A stretch of 16,710 nucleotides of DNA from JACCYJ01 sp038198775 (lineage in GTDB: Bacteria; Actinomycetota; Actinomycetes; Propionibacteriales; Nocardioidaceae): NCBI GenBank assembly GCA_038198775.1, contig JBBPZV010000030.1, positions 1 to 16,710 on the forward strand, written 5' to 3'. Positions 6,087 through 13,689 of the stretch are shown piece by piece. Made by a program: the position numbers and the translations under genes. The notes under the pieces were generated by a model. It had not been told where the DNA came from and ran no database searches. It worked only from the letters and a program-made list of their open reading frames with translations. Every line of letters starts with the position of its first letter. Within the stretch, counting starts at the first letter, position 1.

Positions 6087-7005
6087 CGCGCCGCTGTGGT
6101 CGGTGCTTCTCGTACCCCTCGTCCTGCTCGCCTTCACCATGACCGCGGTGAGCGCCGACGCTTTGCTCGCTGCGCGGACCGCGGGCCGGCCGCTGTCGGT
6201 TGCGGTGTGTTCCGAGACGCTGGCAGAGGTGCCGCGGCTGCTGGTCGGGCAGCGTCGTACCACGCTCGCGCCCGATGCGCTGCTGTGGCGGATGGGAGTG
6301 CTCACCGTGCCCGCCTGTGGGGTCCTCGCGGCGCTGGTGATCCCGTTCGGTCGGGTGACGGCGAGCCGGATGGACGTCGGCGTGGTGTGGTTCAACGCGA
6401 TGGAGGTGTTCACCTGGGCCGGGTTATGGATGGCCGGCTGGGGGGCCAACTCGGTGTTCGGTCTGATCGGGGGATACCGGTTCGTCGCCCAGGGGCTGGC
6501 CTACGAGCTGCCGTTGATGTTCGCCCTGATCTCCGTCGCCACCGGAGCGCAGTCGTTGAACATTGCCGACATCGCTGCCGCCCAGGCGCACCTGTGGTTC
6601 GCCGTGTGGATGCCCGTCGCGTTCGTTGTCTACCTGGCCAGCGTGTACGCCTTCAGCTTCCTCGGCCCCTTCGCCTACCCGGCTAGCCGCGACCTCGCCG
6701 GCGGTGTGCTGGCCGAGCTGTCGGGGGTGGACCGGCTGGTGCTGCAGGGGGGACGCTGGCTGCTGTTCACCGCCGGCGCGGGGATGGCGGTGCCGCTGTT
6801 CCTCGGCGGTGGCAACGGGCCGCTGCTGCCGGCGTGGGCCTGGTCGACGGTCAAGACCCTCGGCGTGCTCGCCCTGCTGGTGTGGGGCCGTCGACGGTTG
6901 CCGACGTTGCGTGCCGATCGGTACGTCGAACTCGCCTGGGTGGTGCTGATTCCGCTGACCATCCTGCAGGCGCTCCTACCGGCCCTGGTCGACCTGAGAA
7001 AATAA
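6076..7005 (+). CDS. nuoH: NuoH-like subunit, divergent at the quinone site
   Basis: This 309-residue polytopic protein has about eight helices. The family core is clear at 119-150: MAGWGANSVFGLIGGYRFVA followed by QGLAYELPL, with Y143 and E144 as in NuoH. Two hallmarks are missing. The N-terminal Q-x-R-x-GPN segment reads RTAGRPLS at 34-41. The acidic P-E-A-E-x-E-L loop reads PASRDLAGG at 202-210, so most of its glutamates are gone. Those residues line the quinone entry and the E-channel in complex I, so ordinary quinone reduction is unlikely. The ATG at 6076 lies within the previous gene. The stop TAA overlaps the AAGGAG ribosome site of nuoJ. Confidence 0.93.
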   Translation: MVTSAPLWSVLLVPLVLLAFTMTAVSADALLAARTAGRPLSVAVCSETLAEVPRLLVGQRRTTLAPDALLWRMGVLTVPACGVLAALVIPFGRVTASRMDVGVVWFNAMEVFTWAGLWMAGWGANSVFGLIGGYRFVAQGLAYELPLMFALISVATGAQSLNIADIAAAQAHLWFAVWMPVAFVVYLASVYAFSFLGPFAYPASRDLAGGVLAELSGVDRLVLQGGRWLLFTAGAGMAVPLFLGGGNGPLLPAWAWSTVKTLGVLALLVWGRRRLPTLRADRYVELAWVVLIPLTILQALLPALVDLRK

Positions 7006-7014
7006 GGAGCGGAG

Positions 7015-7575
7015 TTGGTTGTCGTCATGTTCTGGGTGCTTGCCCTATTAGCCGCCGGCGGTGGCTTCCTGGTCTTCCGGTTCGACTCGATGGCCCGCGC
7101 CACCATCGCGCTGTTGGTCTCGTTCGTCGCCACCGGCGGGTTGCTCGTCGTGCTCGGGCTAGGCTACCTCGGCGTGGTCGTCATCCTGATGATGATCATG
7201 GAGATGATCATCATGGCCGTTTTCATGGTGGCGTACATGATGAATCCAGCCGGGCTGATGCCGATGGCCATGTACCACAACAAGCCGGCGTCCCTCACCA
7301 TCAGCATCACCACTTTCGTCCTGCTCGGCGGGGGGATCTTCCTGGTCCGGTGGCCCCATCGGGACAGCGCACCGCCGGCGGATCCGACGTTGCAGCTCGG
7401 CATGGCGCTGATGGGCCCTCAGATGCTCACCATGATGACGCTGGGGTTCGCGTTGTTCGCCACCATCGTGGCCACCGTCGTCCTGGCGACGCACCGGGGT
7501 CGCTACGACCGGTTCGGCGACGATCTCTTGCATCGGCCGGCGGCCGATCCGGTGCCGGGCGGAGTCGGCCGATGA
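7015..7575 (+). CDS. nuoJ: NuoJ-like subunit with Met-rich helix
   Basis: The TTG at 7015 is chosen because AAGGAG (7004-7009) lies five bases upstream; the ATG at 7027 would be 17 bases away. The protein is 186 residues with about five helices. In TM3, Y51 and G53 match the conserved Y-x-G of NuoJ next to its pi-bulge. The helix continues as ILMMIMEMIIMAVFM, which is unusually rich in Met, with a charged E63 where E. coli has a hydrophobic residue. A further Met-rich loop follows (AGLMPMAMYHNK, 79-90). Its stop overlaps nuoK by four bases. Confidence 0.93.
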   Translation: MVVVMFWVLALLAAGGGFLVFRFDSMARATIALLVSFVATGGLLVVLGLGYLGVVVILMMIMEMIIMAVFMVAYMMNPAGLMPMAMYHNKPASLTISITTFVLLGGGIFLVRWPHRDSAPPADPTLQLGMALMGPQMLTMMTLGFALFATIVATVVLATHRGRYDRFGDDLLHRPAADPVPGGVGR

Positions 7576-7877
7576 GCCTGCAGTTGTTCCTGCTGCTATC
7601 CGCCGGCTTGTTCTCCATCGGCGTTTACGGCGCGTTGTCGCAGCAGTCGATCGTGATGATCATGATGGGTCTGGAGCTGATGCTCAACGGGGTGACCCTG
7701 GGCGCGGGGGCGTTCTGGCATTACGTCGCCCCGGGAAGCTCATCCGGTCAGGTGATCGTCGTCGTCGTCGTCGTCGCGATGGCGGTAGAGATGGCGATGG
7801 GATTTGCCGTGACCACCGCGATCTTCCGCGCGCGCGACGTCGACATGGTCGACATGGCCGCGGACCTCAGTAGGTGA
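7572..7877 (+). CDS. nuoK: NuoK-like subunit
   Basis: This 101-residue protein has three helices, the family's standard size. E35 in MMGLELMLNGVTLGAGAFW and E73 in VVAMAVEMAMGFAV correspond to the two essential membrane glutamates of E. coli NuoK (E36, E72), so the proton path through this subunit seems intact. A run of GTC codons encodes six consecutive valines (63-68). It overlaps nuoJ and nuoL by four bases at each end. Confidence 0.95.
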   Translation: MSLQLFLLLSAGLFSIGVYGALSQQSIVMIMMGLELMLNGVTLGAGAFWHYVAPGSSSGQVIVVVVVVAMAVEMAMGFAVTTAIFRARDVDMVDMAADLSR

Positions 7878-9754
7878 GCGGCGGGGCCGCGCTGGTCTGG
7901 CTGCTGTTGGGCGTGCCGCTGCTGGGCGGTGCGACGCTGGCCGTTGCCGGGCGGGCGGTGGACCGGGTCGCACCCGCGATCGGAGTCGCTGTCGCCGCAG
8001 CCGCCCTCGTCCTAGGTTGCGTGGTGGCTTTCACCCGGCCGGCCGGGTCCGCGCCGCTGCTGGTTGGCATCAGCGCCGGGGCGTCGGTGGACGGGCTGTC
8101 GGCCCTGATGGTGGTGACGGTCACCGCGGTCACCCTCGCCGTGTTGGTGTCCTCGGTGGCGGAGTTCGCCGGCACCGCCAACCCGGCCCGGTTCTACGGG
8201 CTGATGCTGATCTTCGCCGGCGCCATGCTGCTCACCGTCACCGCGACGACGTTGGTGCTGCTGCTGATGGGCTGGGAGGTCATGGGCGCGACGTCATATG
8301 CGCTGATTGGCTACTGGTGGCACGAGCCGCACCGGGTCACCGCGGCGAACACGGCGTTCCTGACCACCCGCGCAGCCGACCTCGGCCTGTATGTGGCGGC
8401 CGGCGCCGCGCTTGCCGGCGGCGTCGGGGACCTGCGGCTGGCCGACCTGCCCGGTGCGTCGTCGCCGTGGCTACACGTCGTCACTGCCGGCGTGGTGCTG
8501 GCGGCGTTGGGCAAGTCGGCGCAGCTACCGTTCTCCTTCTGGCTGTCCCGGGCGATGGAGGGCCCCAGCGCGGTCTCGGCGCTGCTGCACTCGGCAAGCA
8601 TGGTCGCCGCCGGCGCGTACCTGCTGCTGAGGACCCACCCGTTGCTGACCGCCTCGGGGTGGGGCGAGCCGACCGTTGCCGGCGTGGGGGCCACCACGGC
8701 GCTGGTGCTCGGGCTCGTCGCGGTCGCACAAACCGACCTCAAGCAACTGCTGGCCGCCTCGACCTGCGCGCAGATCGGGTTCATGGTCCTCGCCGCCGGC
8801 GCCGGCGCGGTCGCTGGCGGAATGATGCAGCTGATCGCCCACGCCGCGGTCAAGAGCTTGCTGTTCCTCGCGGCCGGGGCCTGGCTGAATGCCCTTGGCA
8901 CCAAGGCGCTGCCGGCGCTGCGTGGAGCGGCTCGTTCCTACCGGGTCGTCGGGGTGACCTTCACCGTCGGCGTGGTCGCGCTGGCCGGGCTACCGCCCGC
9001 CTCGTTGTGGCTGACCAAGGACGAGCTCCTCGCCGGCGTCCTGCAGCGCAGCCCCGCCCTGTACGCGGTCGGGCTGGCTGCCGCCGTCGTGTCCGCCGCC
9101 TACAGCATCAAAGCAGCCTGGTACGTCTGGCGGCCGCTGTCACCCGACGCCGCCGACGGTTACGACACCGAACGCAAAGGCACCCGCCGCGTCGCGCCGG
9201 TGGTGCTTGCTCCGCTGGTCGTCGCCGCGGTGTTCGCTGCGGCGTTGGGGGTTCTGGCGGTGCCGGCGATCGCCCAGCCAATGAAGCGGGCACTCGGTGC
9301 GGCCGCCGAGCCGTCCTCGACCTGGCCTGAGCTGGCCGTGTCCGCCGCGCTCGCGGTGGGCGCCAGCGGGCTGACCTGGTGGTGGGGCGACCACCGCGCC
9401 CCGTTACCGGCACCGGTCCAGACCGTGTTCACCGGGTGGCTCGGTCTTGAGCGGGCTGCCCACTTGCTGCTGGTTCGGCCCACCTTCGCCCTCGCCGGGG
9501 CGCTTGCCGCCTTCGACGACCAGGTCCTCGACCGCGCGGTGCGCGATATCGCCGGCAGCGGGACCGCGCTGGCCCGGGCTGCGTCGCGGGTCGACGGCCA
9601 AGGCCTCGACCAGGTCGTGACCGGACTCGCCGCCGGCGCACGGCGGCTCGGCCGCGCCGCCCGCCGGCCGCAAACCGGACAGCTGCACACCTACTACGCC
9701 CAGGCCGCCGCGGCGTTCGCCCTACTCGCGCTTGTCTTCGTCTTCGTGAGGTAA
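7874..9754 (+). CDS. nuoL: NuoL-like antiporter subunit
   Basis: The GTG at 7874 overlaps the nuoK stop. The 626 residues compare well with about 613 in E. coli. The proton-path residues are present: E135 in LLLMGWEVMGATSYALIGYW (TM5), K214 in ALGKSAQLPF (TM7), H239 in VSALLHSASMVAAGAYLL, H323 and K327 in HAAVKSLLFL, and K382 with E384 in LWLTKDELL (TM12). It therefore looks competent as a proton channel. The C-terminus after about residue 500 diverges and ends in a last hydrophobic helix (AAAFALLALVFVFV), the position of the lateral-helix anchor in NuoL. Confidence 0.95.
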   Translation: MSGGAALVWLLLGVPLLGGATLAVAGRAVDRVAPAIGVAVAAAALVLGCVVAFTRPAGSAPLLVGISAGASVDGLSALMVVTVTAVTLAVLVSSVAEFAGTANPARFYGLMLIFAGAMLLTVTATTLVLLLMGWEVMGATSYALIGYWWHEPHRVTAANTAFLTTRAADLGLYVAAGAALAGGVGDLRLADLPGASSPWLHVVTAGVVLAALGKSAQLPFSFWLSRAMEGPSAVSALLHSASMVAAGAYLLLRTHPLLTASGWGEPTVAGVGATTALVLGLVAVAQTDLKQLLAASTCAQIGFMVLAAGAGAVAGGMMQLIAHAAVKSLLFLAAGAWLNALGTKALPALRGAARSYRVVGVTFTVGVVALAGLPPASLWLTKDELLAGVLQRSPALYAVGLAAAVVSAAYSIKAAWYVWRPLSPDAADGYDTERKGTRRVAPVVLAPLVVAAVFAAALGVLAVPAIAQPMKRALGAAAEPSSTWPELAVSAALAVGASGLTWWWGDHRAPLPAPVQTVFTGWLGLERAAHLLLVRPTFALAGALAAFDDQVLDRAVRDIAGSGTALARAASRVDGQGLDQVVTGLAAGARRLGRAARRPQTGQLHTYYAQAAAAFALLALVFVFVR

Positions 9755-9758
9755 CCCG

Positions 9759-11267
9759 ATGCTGTCGGCCATCGTCTTCCTGCCCGCCCTCGCCGCGCTC
9801 GGACTGCTCGCCGTCCCGGTTCGCTCGCCCCGCGCGGCGTTCCTGTGGACGTGGATCTGTGTCAGCGCCGTCGATCTGGTGCTCGTCGTCGGCGCCTGGA
9901 TCGGCTACCACCCACAAGACGGGTTTGGTTGGGCCGAGAACATCCCCTGGATCCCGACCGCCGGAGTCGGCTACCACGTCGGCGTCGACGGGCTGTCCCT
10001 ACCGCTGGTCGGCCTGACCGCCGGGCTGTTCCTGGCGGTGGCGGTCTACTCGCTACGGGAGACCCGCCAGGTGAAGAGCTACGTGTGCCTGTTCCTGGTC
10101 CTGCAAACGGTCTGCCTCGGTCTGTTCGTCGCCCTCGACCTGATCCTCTTCTTCGTGTTCTTCGACCTGTCCATCGTCGGGATGTTCTTCGTCATTGCCG
10201 GCTGGGGCCACGGCGAGCGGTCCCGCGCCGCGGCCACGCAGTTCTTCCTCTACACCTTCATCGGATCGTTGGCGCTGCTGCTGGGGTTCATCGGCCTGTC
10301 CCTCGCCGCCACGCCACACACCTTCGACATGGTCACACTTGCCCGGACCCAGCCGCTGGCCGGTCGCGGCGCCTACGCCGGCCTCGTTCTCCTCGCCGTC
10401 GCCCTCGGCTTGGCGGTGAAAACTCCTACGGTGCCGTTCCACACCTGGCTGCCCCCCGCCCACACCGAGGCCCCGGCGACCGGCTCGGCCATCCTAGCCG
10501 GGGTGCTGCTGAAAATGGGCACCTACGGGTTCGTCCGGATCGCGATGCCGATGTTGCCCGGCACCTGGCGCCGCTACGCCACAGTGTTCGTCGTCGTCGG
10601 CGTCGTCTCGGTGATCTACGGGGCGCTGGTCGCGCTCGCGCAGACCAACTTCAAACGCATGATCGCGTACACCAGCGTCAACCACATGGGCTACATCCTG
10701 CTAGCGGTTGGCGCCGCCGGCATCCTCGCCGGCACCAACGGCCAAGCCCGCGCGCTCGCCGTCACCGGGGCGGTGACGCAGATGGTCAGCCACGGGCTGC
10801 TGACCGGCGCCCTGTTCCTTCTCTCCGGGGTTCTCTACGACCGTGGCCACACCTACGAAATGTCCTCATACTCCGGCCTCGCCGCCCGGACGCCTGTCTT
10901 CGCCGGGGCCACCGCGCTGGCTGCGTTCGGCTCGCTGGGTTTGCCCGGACTGTCCGGTTTCATCGCTGAGTTCCAAATCTTCACCGGTAGCCTGCCATCT
11001 GCCACCCTGGGCACAGCGGTCGCCATTCTGGGCATCCTGTTGACCGCGGCACTGTTCCTGCTGGCGCTGCAACGGCTGTTCCTCGGGCCGCTGCGCTTCC
11101 CCGACGCCCCGGGCACTCCGGCCCTGTTCAGCGACCTCAGGGCCAGCGAGGTGGCCAGCGTGGTGCCGCTGCTGGCCCTGGCGGTGGTGATCGGAATCGC
11201 GCCCCGGTTTCTGCTCGAGGTCATCGAACCCGCCGCCGGCACCCTGGTCCGGCTGGTGTCGCGGTGA
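9759..11267 (+). CDS. nuoM: NuoM-like antiporter subunit with TM5 Glu-to-Asp change
   Basis: This 502-residue protein has about 14 helices and starts four bases after the nuoL stop. K221 (AVKTPTVPFHTWLPPAHTEA), K252 (LAGVLLKMGTYGFVR), H345 (MVSHGLLTGALFLLSG) and E404 (GLSGFIAEFQIF) match functional residues of E. coli NuoM. The TM5 glutamate (E144 in E. coli) is D136 here, in LILFFVFFDLSIVGMFFVIA. Asp keeps a charge but shortens the side chain. The stop overlaps the nuoN start by four bases. Confidence 0.95.
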   Translation: MLSAIVFLPALAALGLLAVPVRSPRAAFLWTWICVSAVDLVLVVGAWIGYHPQDGFGWAENIPWIPTAGVGYHVGVDGLSLPLVGLTAGLFLAVAVYSLRETRQVKSYVCLFLVLQTVCLGLFVALDLILFFVFFDLSIVGMFFVIAGWGHGERSRAAATQFFLYTFIGSLALLLGFIGLSLAATPHTFDMVTLARTQPLAGRGAYAGLVLLAVALGLAVKTPTVPFHTWLPPAHTEAPATGSAILAGVLLKMGTYGFVRIAMPMLPGTWRRYATVFVVVGVVSVIYGALVALAQTNFKRMIAYTSVNHMGYILLAVGAAGILAGTNGQARALAVTGAVTQMVSHGLLTGALFLLSGVLYDRGHTYEMSSYSGLAARTPVFAGATALAAFGSLGLPGLSGFIAEFQIFTGSLPSATLGTAVAILGILLTAALFLLALQRLFLGPLRFPDAPGTPALFSDLRASEVASVVPLLALAVVIGIAPRFLLEVIEPAAGTLVRLVSR

Positions 11268-12682
11268 ACGAGCGCCTCGGCCCGCTGGTCCCCGAGATCG
11301 TGTTGGCCGCCGGCTCCGTGGTCGGGTTGCTCTCCGGCTCGTGGCTGCCCCGTCGCCGCCAGTGGGTCGTCCGGCTGATCACCGCTGCGGCGTGCCTTGC
11401 CGCACTGGCCGCGACCGGGATCGCGGCGGCGCAGGCTCCGACCGTCGACTTCGGCACCAGTTACGTCATCGACGTGGCCACCAACACCGTGCGCGTGACC
11501 GTGCTGGCCGCGACCCTTCTCGTCGTCTGCCTCTCGATCGACGCAGTAGCCGGGCACCCGCGCGAAAGCGAGTTCTATGTGCTGCTGCAACTCGCCGCGC
11601 TCGGCACCATCGCACTCGCCGGCGCCAACGACCTGCTGCTGCTGTTCGCGGCATACCTGCTCGCCTCCATCCCTGGTTACGCGCTCGCCGGCTTCTTCAA
11701 AGACGCCCTCGGCACCGAAGCAGCCCTGAAGTACTACCTGATGGGGGCACTGCTGGGCGTCGCCATGCTTACCGGGATCACGCTGCTCTATGGCGTCGGG
11801 CGCAGCACCAGCTACACCGTCCTGCGCACCGCGCTTGCGTCCGCGCCGCACGGGGTCGCCGCCGTCGGCGTGGTCGCCGTGCTCGCCGGGCTGTTGTTCA
11901 AGGCCGGCGGGGTCCCGGCGCACTTCTGGGTGCCCGACGTGACCGACGGCACGTCCACTCCGGTCGCCGCATTCGTCACGACCGTGCCGAAGATCGGTGG
12001 GCTCGCCGCCCTGCTACGGCTGCTCACCGACGCCGTCCCGACCAACGCCGTCAACTGGCCGCTGCTTGTTGCGATCCTGGCCGCCGCATCGATGACTTTG
12101 GGCAACTTGGCCGCGTTCTTCCAAACGAGTGTGAAACGGCTCCTCGCCTACTCAACGGTCAGCCAGGTCGGCTACCTGCTCATGGCCGTCGCCGTCGCTA
12201 CCCGCAGCGGGCTGGGCATCACGTCGCTGCTGTTCTACCTCTTGGCATACGCAGCCACCAACCTGGGCGCATTCGCCGTCGTCGCCGAACTCCCGCAGGC
12301 CCGCAGCCTGTCTGACTACCGAGGGCTCGCCCGCACCCATCCCGGCCTCGCCGCCGTACTTGTCGTCTGCTTGCTCGGCCTGGTCGGCACCCCACCGACG
12401 GGGGTATTCCTCGGCAAACTCGAGGTGTTCACCGCCACCATCGACGGTGGTTACGGCTGGCTCGCCGCGGTCGCCGTCGCCAACACCGTCGCCTCGCTGT
12501 TCTACTACCTGCGGTGGCTCGGGCCGTTGTTCTTAAGCCAGCAGACCGACAGTGCCGCCGAGCCCCTGCAGACCACCGGTGGCTGGCCCGCGATCGGCGC
12601 CTACACCGCCGGCGCCGCTTCGCTGACACTGGGGATCGCCGGAGGCGCAGTTCTGCCCCTACTGCATGGCCCGCTGTCCTAG
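11264..12682 (+). CDS. nuoN: NuoN-like antiporter subunit lacking the TM5 glutamate
   Basis: This 472-residue protein starts at GTG 11264. Lysines of the proton path remain: K213 (AGLLFKAGGVPAHFWVPDV), K243 (TTVPKIGGLAALLRLL) and K385 (VFLGKLEVF). In TM5 the expected Glu, five residues before the conserved Pro, is Leu (L132 in LLLLFAAYLLASIPGYALAG). NuoN normally couples to NuoK, so the missing Glu may break or alter one of the four pumping units. This gene ends the operon. No terminator-like structure is visible after it. Confidence 0.95.
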   Translation: MNERLGPLVPEIVLAAGSVVGLLSGSWLPRRRQWVVRLITAAACLAALAATGIAAAQAPTVDFGTSYVIDVATNTVRVTVLAATLLVVCLSIDAVAGHPRESEFYVLLQLAALGTIALAGANDLLLLFAAYLLASIPGYALAGFFKDALGTEAALKYYLMGALLGVAMLTGITLLYGVGRSTSYTVLRTALASAPHGVAAVGVVAVLAGLLFKAGGVPAHFWVPDVTDGTSTPVAAFVTTVPKIGGLAALLRLLTDAVPTNAVNWPLLVAILAAASMTLGNLAAFFQTSVKRLLAYSTVSQVGYLLMAVAVATRSGLGITSLLFYLLAYAATNLGAFAVVAELPQARSLSDYRGLARTHPGLAAVLVVCLLGLVGTPPTGVFLGKLEVFTATIDGGYGWLAAVAVANTVASLFYYLRWLGPLFLSQQTDSAAEPLQTTGGWPAIGAYTAGAASLTLGIAGGAVLPLLHGPLS

Positions 12683-12840
12683 CCTGGCCACGCCGTCGAG
12701 GGCTGACCACGGAACGGACTGGTTGGCAGAGCCGTTAGCTCACCAACAACAGGCGATAACGGCGCGCCTCGGCCACGGTGCGCTAGAGCAGGGTGGCGCC
12801 TACGATCCGGCTCTGGTGACGTGTCCGGCTTGGAGGCAGC

Positions 12841-13308
12841 ATGCGGCGGTGGCCGTGGCAGCGATGGACGACAGCAGTGCTCGGGACGGCCGTAACCGCC
12901 CTGCTCATCGGTGTGCCGACGGGGGTGGTGCGCTCGCCGTTTTACACCCGGATGACGCCTGTCCTGTGGTGGAATTACCCCGTCTGGGCGCTGTCCGCAA
13001 CTTTCACCGGCTTGATCCTCGCGACGTACGTACAGGCCCCTGCGGCGCTGCCCACATCCGGGACCCGACGCATGGGCGCCGGTGGGATCCTGTCCGCTTT
13101 CGCGGTGGGATGCCCGATCTGCAACAAGCTGGTGGTGGCTCTGATCGGCCTGTCCGGAGCGCTCAACGTGTGGGCACCGATCCAACCGTTCTTGGGAGCG
13201 GTGAGCCTGGCACTGCTCGCGTTCGCTTTACTCACCCGGCTCCGCGCGCAACGGTCCTGCAGCCTGCCGGCTGCCAACCCGCGCAGATCGGATGCGGCGC
13301 TGATCTAA
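12841..13308 (+). CDS. Four-helix membrane protein with CPIC motif, function unknown
   Basis: The ATG at 12841 follows GGAGG at 12832-12836, and the product is 155 residues. The membrane helices are about 11-30, 43-64, 78-106 and 112-133. The third carries GCPICNKLVVALIG, with C91 and C94 as a CxxC pair. Such a pair inside a membrane helix suggests thiol-disulfide exchange or metal binding, as in other small membrane redox proteins, but I recognise no named family. It lies 158 bases after nuoN on the same strand, so it could be read with the operon or from its own promoter. Confidence 0.85.
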   Translation: MRRWPWQRWTTAVLGTAVTALLIGVPTGVVRSPFYTRMTPVLWWNYPVWALSATFTGLILATYVQAPAALPTSGTRRMGAGGILSAFAVGCPICNKLVVALIGLSGALNVWAPIQPFLGAVSLALLAFALLTRLRAQRSCSLPAANPRRSDAALI

Positions 13309-13533
13309 AGCCGCCCAGGGCACTGCACAACCGGCTACCCATGCCATCACCCCAGCAGTGCGAGACCGCGCTTGCTTTCCGTCCTGTCTATCTCTCGTTG
13401 CGAGCGGTGTAGGCCGATCCTGGCGCCTGCACGTGAAGGACGAAAGCGACCCGCGCAAGCGCTCCATCGCGCGGGGTCGCCATCGCCGTCCCCCCAATGA
13501 GCCGCCGCGACTGGAGAGCAGAGCGGCCAGTCC

Positions 13534-13555
13534 GCTCCTAAGCCACTCCTAAGCC
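13534..13555 (+). repeat. Two tandem 11-bp repeats upstream of MBL-rhodanese promoter
   Basis: GCTCCTAAGCC is followed directly by ACTCCTAAGCC; only the first base differs. One helical turn of spacing suits side-by-side binding of a regulator. The repeats lie about 43 bases upstream of the -35 box, where activators often bind. Confidence 0.5.
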
Positions 13556-13597
13556 CGATCGCGCCGAGCGCTATCGCTGCTCATCCATCGGCTCCCC

Positions 13598-13626
13598 TTG
13601 TCAGATCCCGACCGCTGCCGTAATGT
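13598..13626 (+). promoter_or_regulatory. Sigma-70-type promoter of MBL-rhodanese gene
   Basis: TTGTCA (13598-13603) and TAATGT (13621-13626) are separated by 17 bases, the ideal spacing. Transcription would start near 13633, leaving a leader of about 57 bases before the ATG at 13690. Confidence 0.65.
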
Positions 13627-13635
13627 ACGGACATT
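13622..13635. promoter_or_regulatory. Operator-like palindrome over the -10 box
   Basis: AATGT-ACGG-ACATT is a perfect 5-bp inverted repeat with a four-base spacer. It overlaps the -10 box and transcription start, a position from which a bound protein would block RNA polymerase. Persulfide dioxygenase genes are often controlled by ArsR-type (BigR/SqrR) or CsoR-type repressors. The ArsR protein of this window is one candidate. Confidence 0.5.
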
Positions 13636-13689
13636 CGGGGGATGTGGCAATGCAAGCGGATACCGACGAGTGAGCAAGGGAGCAGACGG

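Larger units (their letters stand above)
13309..13689. other. Intergenic region upstream of the MBL-rhodanese gene
   Basis: These 381 bases carry no recognisable gene. The part nearest the next gene holds the promoter, palindrome and tandem repeat described separately. From 13309 to about 13530 I see nothing convincing; short open frames there look like chance products of GC-rich sequence. Confidence 0.6.

Noticed and set aside
7180..7220. ATGATCAT-rich palindromic stretch as a regulatory element
   Set aside because: Explained by the Met/Ile codon run inside nuoJ.
8017..9330. Long plus-strand open frame of 437 codons inside nuoL
   Set aside because: An Arg/Gly/Ala-rich shadow of GC-rich nuoL in another frame, with no recognisable domains.
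10853..11923. Long minus-strand open frame across nuoM and nuoN
   Set aside because: Low-complexity antisense frame over two well-supported genes, with no family similarity.
12666..13412. Plus-strand open frame overlapping the CPIC membrane protein
   Set aside because: No membrane or domain pattern. The other frame has a ribosome site, four helices and a CxxC motif.
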